A stretch of 64,000 nt of DNA from Dipteris shenzhenensis. Taxonomy: Eukaryota; Polypodiophyta; Polypodiopsida; Gleicheniales. Position 1 is the stretch's first letter, and every line of letters starts with the position of its first letter. A program made the position numbers and the translations under genes. Shown here piece after piece: positions 47,815 to 58,104 of this stretch. The stretch lies in NCBI GenBank assembly GCA_047967505.1, contig CM106538.1, one strand, 5' to 3'. The notes beneath the pieces are model-generated. The model was not told where the DNA came from. It did no database searches and saw nothing but the letters and a program-made list of their open reading frames with translations.

Positions 47815-48605
47815 GTCTAATTATATTATTCTTGTCTTCAATCACTTTATTTTATAGATTTAAACCAATTCAAAATCTATCATCTCATGTGTCTTTCACA
47901 TTTATGGTCTTTTATTTTTTACTTCACTCAAATTGGTTTTACTTTTTTGAAAGTCTAATTTATTATATACAATAAATATCTTATGATGAGAATCTAATAA
48001 TTATATCATTCTTATGTTCCATCACTTTATTTTATAGATTTCAATGTACTCAAAATCTATCATCTCACATGTCTCACATTACGGTCTTGCATCAGTAAGT
48101 CTAACTTATATTATATTAAAAGAATATCTCATGATGAGATTCTAATTATTGGTTTTACTTTTTTGAAAGTCTAATTTATTATATACAATTTATAACTAAT
48201 AAATTGGTTTTACTTTTTTGAAAGTCTAATTTATTATGTATAATAAATATCTTATGATGAGAATCTAATAATTATATCATTCTTATGTTCCATCACTTTA
48301 TTTTATAGATTTCAATGTACTCAAAATCTATCATCTCACATGTCTCTCATTACGGTCTCGCATCAGCAAGTCTAACTTATATTATATTAAAAGAATATCT
48401 CATGATGAGATTCTAATAATTATATCATTCTTGTGTTCCATCATTTTATTTTATAGATTTCAATGTACTATCACTGTCTTACATGTCTCAAATGTCTCCC
48501 ATTACGGTCTTGCATCCCATCATTTTATTTTATAGATTTCAATGTACTCACTATCTTACATGTCTCACATGTCTCGCATTACGGTCTTGCATCTAGTCAT
48601 CTCAG
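47815..48605. repeat. AT-rich repeated segments between the two paralogues
   Basis: A unit with TTTATTTTATAGATTTCAAT, CATCTCACATGTCTC and ATTACGGTCTTGCATC occurs about five times (from about 47850, 48035, 48303, 48448 and 48530), partly with a second unit, AGAATATCTCATGATGAGATTC. No gene. Spacings differ, so it grew by successive unequal duplications. Confidence 0.75.
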
Positions 48606-48654
48606 CCTCTACCAATTCTTTATTCTAAATCTTTCATCCCACATTATGAGTCTA

Positions 48655-48672
48655 TAGTTCTATAAATCCCCT
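48655..48672 (+). promoter_or_regulatory. TATA box of the small plus-strand gene
   Basis: TTCTATAAATCCCC near 48658 fits a plant TATA box. A pyrimidine-rich leader follows and leads to the ATG at 49104. Confidence 0.4.
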
Positions 48673-48689
48673 AGTAGTCGTTCATCTTC

Positions 48690-49100
48690 TATATCTCACC
48701 CGCAGCAAACACTTCTTCCACTTTGCTCTTCTTACCTTACTCCTCTCCTCAAGCTTGCTCCTTCCATCTTGCCCGCAGCCTTACCTCCTCTTCTCAAGCA
48801 TACTCCTTTCATCTTGCCTTACCTCCTTTAGTTACCTTCCTCACTCTCGTTACCTTCCTCACCTCGTTCGTCTTCTATATCTTTCCTCACTCTCGTTACC
48901 TTCCTCACCTCGTTCATCTTCTATATCTCACCCACAGCAAACACTTCTTCCACTTTGCTCTTCTTACCTTACTCCTCTCCTCAAGCTTGCTCCTTCCATC
49001 TTGCCCGCAGCCTTACCTCCTCTTCTCAAGCATACTCCTTTCATCTTGCCTTACCTCCTCTAATTACCTTCCTCACTCTCGTTACCTTCCTCCTCTCGTT
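48690..49100 (+). repeat. duplicated pyrimidine-rich leader
   Basis: The segment CAGCAAACACTTCTTCCACT through CTTGCCTTACCTCCT occurs at about 48704-48830 and again at about 48935-49060; a shorter unit, CTCACTCTCGTTACCTTCC, is repeated between them. The open frame through it is CT-rich low complexity and is not taken as coding. Confidence 0.75.
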
Positions 49101-49103
49101 TTT

Positions 49104-49538
49104 ATGGATCTTTTTACGGTAATCGATTCTGTCGAGCAAGCCATTAGCAGCATCAAAGTATGGATTACCGAGAACCAAGGAAAGAGAGAGGAGAGAAAGA
49201 AAAATCCAGCTCCATTAACCCAATACGAGAAGGATGACTTTGCTTGTCAGAAGGGCTTAGAGAAGGAAGAGAAAAGAAAAATAAGTATGGCTACTACTGA
49301 AATAGATAAATTGCAGTCATATAGGAGAGAGCTGATAGACTTTCAAAGTGAGATATCTTCGCGTGTGGCTCGTTATGGAAGATTTCCCCCCCAGGAAGTG
49401 CAAGCCATTCGGAATAAACAAAGTGTTATGCAGGAGAAAATTCATCAATCCTTACTTCTCTTCTATAATTTTAACTACATCGATGAGGATGAGATGAGCT
49501 CAGCTCTTGAATGGGTTGAATTTAGGCTAAAGGCTTGA
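49104..49538 (+). CDS. small charged coiled-coil protein, 144 aa, unknown family
   Basis: Starts at ATG 49104 (MDLFTVIDSVEQAISSIKVW). This start is chosen because it aligns with the paralogue's start and because everything upstream is low complexity. The rest is rich in Lys/Glu/Gln with long helices (PLTQYEKDDFACQKGLEKEE; MATTEIDKLQSYRRELIDFQ), then RYGRFPPQEV, LLLFYNFNYIDEDEM and a final amphipathic helix ending RLKA. It is intact. No signal peptide or membrane segment. The paralogue lies 1.4 kb away in divergent orientation. Function not recognised. Confidence 0.6.
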   Translation: MDLFTVIDSVEQAISSIKVWITENQGKREERKKNPAPLTQYEKDDFACQKGLEKEEKRKISMATTEIDKLQSYRRELIDFQSEISSRVARYGRFPPQEVQAIRNKQSVMQEKIHQSLLLFYNFNYIDEDEMSSALEWVEFRLKA

Positions 49539-49599
49539 AAATAGAAAATTCATCAAATTGAATGGCTTGAAAATAAATTTGCCTTCCAATGAGAGTCTT

Positions 49600-49860
49600 A
49601 TTGTAACTTTTGGTGTTTTTCAACACCTAAATTCTAAATATTGTGAGAGTTTGCTACTTCTACTTGTAACTTTTGAAAGTGTTTCCTAAACACTATTATA
49701 AATATCAAGAGAGTTTACAATTACTGAACCACTCTTTTTTTTGTAAACCACTCTTTTTTGTGTTACTTATCTCACGCTTAGCTTTTGAAGGTGTTTATTA
49801 ACACCATTAAATATTAAGAGAGTTTACAACAACTGAATCTTATTTTTTCATGTAACTTAT
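49600..49860 (+). repeat. three repeated units each with a small hairpin, downstream of the small gene
   Basis: Hairpins GGTGTT/AACACC (49612-49627), AGTGTTT/AAACACT (49678-49694) and GGTGTT/AACACC (49790-49805) follow TAACTTTTG- or AGCTTTTG-like sequence and precede TAAATAT-x-x-x-GAGAGTTT. They may lie in the 3' untranslated region. Confidence 0.7.
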
Positions 49861-50770
49861 CTAGGCTGCGTTAAATTTTCTAATTTTAGTTTCATGTCCT
49901 CAAAAAATATATAAAAAAATGCTTGTTTTTATGTTTTTATATGTGCTTTGAAGATTGGGTTTTCTTAAATTTTATCTGAAAACTAGTCCAAAAGTATATG
50001 TAAAAATGAATTTGTACATTGACAAGTCCAAAATTAATGAAATAAGTGTTTATTGTGCTATGGGATGCTGTTGGTCGTTGGAGTAAGAGGCATCGAAGTG
50101 CTTGCATCGCTCATTGTGCCTAGGTGGTTGTGTGTTGTAGGAGCTCGTTTTGCCTGGATGGATTGGAGGAGTCATGAGAAGCTTTGCATGGTCATTGGTT
50201 GGCAGCTGGCTTATTGTAGGGGTCGACATTAAAGCTTAGTCACTGCTACTGGACTTATTCATCATGGCTCCCAGTTGAGCTGTCTTGTTGGAGAAGCTTA
50301 GGTGAGCGTGGCTCATTGTGGCTAAGCTTGTTGTAAACAGTAGAAGGTCGAGGCTCAATACAACACTAATCGAGATGTAGAGCCCTTCAACTCTCACAGC
50401 AAGATGTAGCTTTGCCAAGAATTTCTCTCAAATGTTCTCACAATAACAGAATCTCTCACAAAAGACTCTCTCTTTTTCTCTCAAAGAGGAGTGAATACTC
50501 CCACTCTCTCTCACAACACAAGAACACTTTCGATGGAAGGTTGAATGGAATAACTCTCAAGAAACTCTTTCACACATGAAATTGAAGAAGGAAAGAATTA
50601 GCCCAAGAGTAAACTCTCTCTCACACAAACTAGAAGAAGGAATCTCTCAAACGTAAACTCTTTCAATGGAACTTAGATGGAAAGAACTCGGCATCACAAA
50701 ACCTTCAAGAAACCAAGAAGGAACTCTCTCACTCAAAGAAGATCTCTCACAATCTCTCAAACTCACAAAG
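49861..50770. other. no gene seen; CTCTCAC-rich direct repeats
   Basis: Non-coding. From about 50430 to 50770 short units such as ACTCTCTCTCACA and GAAGAAGGAA recur irregularly. A 60-codon minus-strand frame at 50236-50418 has no features. Confidence 0.5.
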
Positions 50771-53700
50771 TGGAGATGGAGGATGCCTCGCAAGCGGAGG
50801 GCTTATTGCCTTAACAACATGCAACGGCTTGACCTTCCAGAAGAAGAAACTGGCTTTTCTTGCTTGACAGCCTTTCCACACATCTAGGATCCTTTGCTGC
50901 CAAAATCTTTGGGGATTCTCTTAATTTTAGAGGTAGACTTTGATATATTGTCTCAATAGTCACTTTTCTAAGCCCTCTTGAGCCCAAGCTCCTTTGATTA
51001 ACCCTCCGTCCACTTGAAGAGGTACAGTTAGTAGGACACCATTCCAGAATATTCGCCAAAGCCCCCTTCACCATAGCCACCGCTATATTGACCAAGGGAT
51101 TAAATTGCTCTAGCTCCCTAACCCACAAGACAGTTCTCTAGCAAGCTCTCCTACAATCCCATAGCTGAAGCCACGTCTTTACCCACTTCTTATATGCCAA
51201 TCTTGTAGACCGCAACTTCATCCAAGCCTAAGCCTTACCTTGAAAAGTCGTAGCCCATCCATTCTAAACAAACTCAAGAAAATTGGCGATCTGCACAAAC
51301 TAAAGACTACATGCTTTCCAAGAATCAATAAGGCTTGTAACAAGATGAGATCCCACAATCTTATTTGGGAACTAGAAACACAATCAGCCATACCAACTTA
51401 TATTCTTCCATAACCCAACTCCTTTATCTTTCCCATTCTCCCAAAATCACTTGACACACTCCACCCATGGAGCTTGACACTCAAAAACCCTAGGAATACA
51501 TTTACAAAGCAGAGCACTGTTCATTTTTTCAATATAAAAAATACCCATTCCCTCATTAGATTTTGAAATTTTCATGGTATCCCAAGGGATGTAATGCCAC
51601 TTGTGCCCCTCTCGTTCCTTAGCCAAAGAATTGCCCTCAATAAGTTTTCGATTTCAAGCTAGTGACTCTTTTTGTTAGAATTATGCCACATGCCACCAGG
51701 GGGCACCGAGTACGAGACTTCCCACACCCCCACCTCCTCTCCTCTCAAAAAGTCCCAAGAGAAATGAGAGGAGGGTCTTCATAATCACACATCTGCATAT
51801 GGGATTTCTCCCTTCATATTCCATGTGTGAACCGCACATGCCAAGGGCCTTTTAGTCCCCATTTTTATACCATCAATCCGTATTACACCAAGGTACCATG
51901 AGGGGAGTTAGGACCACAAAAAGGCCTGAAGGCCCACAATTTCCAACATTTTTAAACCACCATATAGTTGTCAAATAGGTAGTAGTTACAGACAATACAT
52001 GCTTCATAATAAGGACTCTTGCATTCCACCCCAAGGTGACACCAAACCACAACCTTATTTTCTACTATATCTTCTCCTTGAACCAATCAACCCTTTGCCT
52101 CCGAGTGATGCCCACACACCAAGTGAAGGGTATTTTGATTTCCCACCTTTCCAATCAGTATCTGATGCTAATGAAACTATGTAATCACATGAAAGTGATT
52201 ATAAATAAAAATTTAGTAAAGTTTGGTGCCAATTTGATACTTGAATATGCGACGATGAATATTTTTTGACACATACACACATGAATGTACAAAAGTTGGG
52301 CTCTTGCAATTCCAATTGGTGTTTGATGTTTATGAAACTTTGAAAACTCATGAAATTGACTATAAATAAGAGCCAAGCATAGAGCTCCCAAATACCAAAT
52401 AGCAAATCCCCCGTTAATCCATTTCACAAGTAACTCATTGAGCTAGCTAGGCCTAACTTCAAAATCGACTCTGAGGCCAAAATTTCTTTTCCCAACTATA
52501 GATTGAGCCAAATATGGATAAATTTTTTGTAACATTACACAAAGATTCTCCATACTCTCTTTAGACTCCATTGTCAAAGCTACCATTTTATTTGCAAACA
52601 ATTGAGGACATATTTACCATATCATCTGCAAACAAGTGAGGACATAACTATCTACCAAAGGGAAGAACAACACCCTTAATACCACCATCTACTACCCTTC
52701 TTTAATCATATGAATTAAAGGAACTGTGCATAATGCAAACAACAACGGTGCCAATGGGCACCCTTTCCTTATAGACCTATGTAGCTCAAACCTTCCTTCT
52801 ACACCTCCACTCAAATACAGGATTGCCAAGGCATTTCCAAATAGAACCTCACCATCTTGCAAAATCTAGGACCAAAGCTCAGCCTTTCCGAAACCGCTAA
52901 GCTTAAATTCCACCTGACTTAGTCATAAGCCGGATCAAAGTCAAAGCCTAATAGAATGCATCTTTGGCTGGTCACAGCAGCAAAATCCAATGTAGAGGAA
53001 ACATTAAGAAAATTTTCAAATACGTCACTTGATTTAAAAATCTCCATATTTATACAAATCTCCCTAACCCTACAAGGCAAAGCCTTTGCAATGATTTAAT
53101 AAGATGTATTCAGGATAGAAATTGGTCTTCAATCCCTCACTTTCAATCTATTCTACCTTTTTGGAAACAACTTGATTAATCAAAGATTAACGTCTTCATA
53201 TAACATACCCTTCATCATAGCATCATTTACCATTTCCCCAAAATCAACCTTTATCACTTTCCACAAAGCCACATAAAACTCCATGGTCAGACCATCAGGT
53301 CGAGGTGACTTAGCATTTTCTAACTATGCAATGCTTCCTAAAGCTCTGCCTCAGAGGACCCTCTCTTGAGCCCCACTCTTAGGCTTCTTTAGTGAGAATC
53401 CAAATAACACCTTGCCTAACAAGCTTCCCATTCCTCACTTTCCCCCCTCAACACCAACAATGCTAGCGAATCCCTTCTAAAGACCTCAACAATATGCCGA
53501 AACTCATAGAAATATTATCTTGAGCATCCATAACCCGATTCATTGTTTCCATATCCTACTACTTCTTAACTAATTGGAAAAAGTACTTTGAGGAGTAGTT
53601 ACCCAAAGATAGCTAGAGCAATCCTGGCCATCAAGTTTGTTCTTTCTAAATCTTCCACCTTCATTGCATCCTCTAGCTCGACCAACACGATAGTAAGATA

Positions 53701-54700
53701 CTAGTCCAAAGGGTATATCTCCAAACCCATCCTCAACTTAGTCATGCAATCCACAAAGTTAATCATTCATTAGCACTTCCATCATCAGGATTCAACATGG
53801 ATCCTAGCGTCCCAAATTTTGGCCACTTTGAGGACAACCCTAATAGCCTTACCCCATCTACCGTGTATGGGTTAGCTAGACCTGTTGATTCAAGCACCCT
53901 AACCCTCTTGACTTTCTTGGAGAACCCTTCCTTTCTCAATAGCCTCTTGTTGAACTTGAATGAGATATCAAGTGATCTTCCCAGCTTCGCAAGCAAGGAG
54001 AGCAACTAATATGTAGGTAAATGATTAGAAATCCTAGAATTGAGCCAAACCCTACCACCCATTGGCGCACACGACCACAAGCCCTCTTCAAACATGTAAA
54101 ATGTATAAATCCTAGTAGCCCTAAAATCCTCGCCCTTACTTTTATTGTTCCAAGCATTTAGACCGTCCGAGTTTAACTCAATGTAGTCTATAAGTCACTT
54201 ATCTAAACACAACTCATCCCAAACTTTTGATAATCCCCTAACATCATGAGATTTGCGTTAGAAAGTTCAATCTTATTCCAATCCCCCCCTACACCCACCT
54301 ACTCCTAAAAATCCTCTCATTCAAATCCCTCTGGCACTCCCCTTGGACCTGAGCATCATTAGAAGCATATTTGCACAATACCTTACACTAAACCTTACAT
54401 TACCTTACACTAAAGCATACATGCAGACTAAAACCTAGCCAAGGTAATAGAAAGTGCCAAAAATTGGCACGACTGATCCCAGAACAAGTCTTGTCCCTCC
54501 ACTGGTCTTTTCATCAACATAGAACACCCCACCCTTCACTCCCACATGGGAATTTACAAAAACATCATAGCCAAACATCCTCCTCTGATCCACATTCCAC
54601 CTCCTACATAGGAGTACAATCTCAGCATTTGATCGCCTAACAATAGCTAACCAACAATTTTGTATACCTTATCACACAAATCTTTGACATTCTAGGAAAT
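50771..54700 (-). mobile_element. strongly decayed LINE-like element
   Basis: On the minus strand an RT core can be followed in broken frames: AKSPRPDGLTMEFYVALW near 53330-53280 (the GPDG-x-x-x-EF motif) and GFDFDPAYDxVRWN near 52950-52910 (RT motif A). The frames at 54157-53936 and 54005-53763 are unrecognised and may be ORF1 or endonuclease remains. Stops are dense. The ends are approximate and part of the interval could be unrelated. Confidence 0.5.
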
Positions 54701-56980
54701 TAAAGACATGGACTACTTTGCTTTCCCCCCCGTCATCACTGAGCCAGATCCTTTTATGCATCACGAAGGAAGTTTAACATGTTCTCTTTCCTACCCCCTA
54801 CATTTCAAGCCATGTTCTTAATCTTGTTTGAGGCCTCCTTAAATACCAGCTTGATGGGACCACTGATGTCTAGTGATCCATCCTATTTTGTACTTTTTCA
54901 TCTAGAACCCTTTTCTTGTGGTTTGCATAAGGAGTTCATCCTTCGTGCCATCAACAATCTCATGACCTTTGCACCATCAATTATCTCAAAACAAACTACG
55001 TGACTTGCGGAAGGTATCTAAGGACTGATTGGATGATGAGAATTGTCATGCAATGGAAGTTCCATTTCAATGACTATTGAAAAGATGATGGAGGCAAAGT
55101 TGCATGTTCAGATTAGGTCAGGTGAAGGACCTTAGAGAGTTGTGAGGGGAAAGCTAAGGTTCAAACCGAATTGCAAGATAAGAAGGTGGCTGGTCCTAGT
55201 TCAAAATAGTATGCCATTGATGAAGGGTTGAAAGATGTGAGTAGGAGTGAAGGTGCATCTAAAGGGTAAATTTTTTAAACCCTTATACTCCACTTCTTTT
55301 GCAACATCTTCATGGAGTCTAGTGCTAAGCTCTAATCCTGCTCTAATATAGCCTAGTGGTAATCTCTAATGTATGGGTAATGTATGTCTCCTTTGCAACA
55401 AAATTTGAAGCTTTCCCTTTAACCTTACTCTATTTCTTCACCTAAAAAATCAATTGAAAATTAAACCCTTTTACTACTTTTCTCCTTAGGTTAAACTATA
55501 TGTATGGAATAATTAAGGGCCTTTAGAATCGATAGATGAGAACTATACCGCAGAGGAGAAAAATAATGGAAGTAGAGTGCATATACTTCAATTTGCCATT
55601 CTATATCGTCTGAAGTAGCTACTCACTTAAGTATGCATTTATTTGCTTTTTTTGCAAACACTAGTAATGAACAAGGTGGTAAAACCGGTAAGTTATGGAT
55701 AAGCAAAGTTAGGGTGATGAGGGGAAGATTAAGGGCCCAAAGGAGAAGGTTCTATTTATTCATTCCAAATGTAACATCGTACTTGGCAAGGCTTAAAGTC
55801 AACTAATTTTGGTATTGTTGAACTACTTAAATAAACATTGAGACATAGAAGCACCAAGAACATACACTCATTCCTCAATTGCAAGGAAGTTTCCTATCTA
55901 GATTTTATGCAAGGCATAGAAATAGTGATGTAGTTATAGCAACCTTCATGTTGAGAGCTTTCCTTTCTATCACATTTTAGCTCTAGGCAGAGAAATAGTG
56001 ACAAAATTAGTAGCAAACCTCAAGCAAGGAATGGTGAGACTAAAGACCATTAAAATTTTACTATGCCTACTCACTTAGTTTCTATAGTCACATTGAAGAA
56101 GTTGACCAGAAGTTATAACTTCACACAAAGAGTGGCAAAGACTAGTTACACTTTCAAAATCGACGAAGAACATTAAAATCATCCCACAACTACTCTCTGT
56201 TGATTAGGGAAAAGCAATGAGCAACAATAGCTCCAAAGAAGGTGAGTATAACTTGACATTGGGCATTACCATAAGCAATCCAATTCCCAAGCAAACTAGC
56301 ATGACCGCATCGTGCAAAGGACAAGCAAATTACAATGACAAAGCATAGCGCCACATTTGCAACATAAAAAATGAGCAAGGAAAGCCTTTTTTGTAGATTT
56401 TATAAGACAATATAAAATATTCTCATATAATATTTCAATGCTCATGGACAACAATCATTCTATGGTGTGGTTTTTTTATAAGTCTACTTTAACAAGGTCA
56501 CTCCCACATTGATTGAAAAAAGATGAAGTACATGATGGTAAGCCCAATGGACATAAAGTCTAAGTTGGGAAAGTACAGCAATGTAGAGTTGCATACATTC
56601 ACATAGAAATATGGTATATACATAAACTTGTATGTGAGCAAAGAACCACTTGAACAATATACCCAAGAAAAGCCTCTGTAGATGAAAGACAAGAGGTTAG
56701 AGAGAGTTGTGACAAGTAAAAAGCTATGACATCCTAAAATCCTCACTTATTCATTCTCATGGACATTGCCTCATTGTTATTGTGAGCTAGTGTTCTTGGA
56801 CGAGGGAATAAAATAGATGGGATGAAGTGTGGGGAAAAGGTTGCAAAATGTCATTCTAACATTGGCACTAAAGAATGAAAGAGAGAAGCAACCAAGTAGC
56901 AAGGATTGAGAAATCCCAAAAACAAGTGAATTGCACTAGGTGACTAGAGACGGAGAGAGTACTCTAATACTAGATGCACT
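54701..56980. other. gene-free region
   Basis: About 2.3 kb without a supportable gene or clear repeat on either strand; only short open frames with no conserved features. Confidence 0.5.
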
Positions 56981-56992
56981 TTGGATGGAGTA

Positions 56993-57039
56993 AGAGAGAG
57001 AGAGAGAGAGAGAGAGAGAATGGAGCTCTCTTTCACATT

Positions 57040-57104
<65 letters not shown>

Positions 57105-57109
57105 GAGTT

Positions 57110-57156
<47 letters not shown>

Positions 57157-57220
57157 TGGAGAATTAGAGTATTAGAGAGAATGGAGCTCCATTCTCTTAT
57201 TAATGTGTGTGTGTGTGTGT

Positions 57221-57258
<38 letters not shown>

Positions 57259-57272
57259 GAGAGAGAGAGAGA

Positions 57273-57331
<59 letters not shown>

Positions 57332-57368
57332 GAGCTCCATTCTCTTATTAATGTAGAGAGAGCTGCAT

Positions 57369-57426
<58 letters not shown>

Positions 57427-57522
57427 GAGCTCCATTCTCTTATTACTCTCACATTAATAAGAGAATGGAGCTCCATTCTCTCTCTCTCTCTCTCTCTCAT
57501 TAATAAGAGAATGGAGCTCCAT

Positions 57523-57571
<49 letters not shown>

Positions 57572-57623
57572 TTAATAAGAGAATGGAGCTCTCTCTCACA
57601 TTAATAAGAGAATGGAGCTCCAT

Positions 57624-57669
<46 letters not shown>

Positions 57670-57740
57670 TATTAATAAGAGAATGGAGTTCCATTCTAAT
57701 ACTCCATTCTCTCTATTACTCTAATACTCCACAACTCCAT

Positions 57741-57773
<33 letters not shown>

Positions 57774-57864
57774 TTAATAAGAGAATGGAGCTCCATTCTA
57801 ATACTCCATTCTCTCTAATACTCTAATACTCCACCATTCTCTTATTAATGTGAGAGAGAGCTCC

Positions 57865-57902
<38 letters not shown>

Positions 57903-57934
57903 GAATACTCCATTCAGAGTGCATCACTTGAGTT

Positions 57935-57975
<41 letters not shown>
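56993..57975. repeat. compound microsatellite cluster with repeated palindromes
   Basis: GA and GT runs on the left half, CT and CA runs on the right half, separated by about ten copies or part-copies of the palindrome GAGAATGGAGCTCCATTCTC (for example 57177, 57420, 57461 and 57604). Many are extended by ATTAATAA or TTATTAAT. The strand composition switches near 57447, so the whole cluster is an imperfect inverted repeat. Confidence 0.92.
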
Positions 57976-58104
57976 TCTCTCTCAGAACAAGAGAATGTGC
58001 CAATGACGGAAAATTACTAATGCTGTGAGGCAAGGGCAAAGCCGACAAATTGCAGAGGGAGGAGAGAGAGGGGGGGAGAGATTACTTACTTGGTTGTAGG
58101 TAGT

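Noticed and set aside
48723-49103. N-terminal extension of the small plus-strand protein
   Set aside because: CT-rich repeated DNA, first codon not ATG, and the paralogue starts at the internal Met (49104).
55000-56980. Possible genes on the minus strand near 56190-56750
   Set aside because: Only 60-82 codon frames with no conserved features, overlapping one another in different frames.
57172-57818. Short open frames rich in Ser-Leu, Glu-Arg or Thr-His
   Set aside because: Direct products of CT, GA and CA dinucleotide runs.
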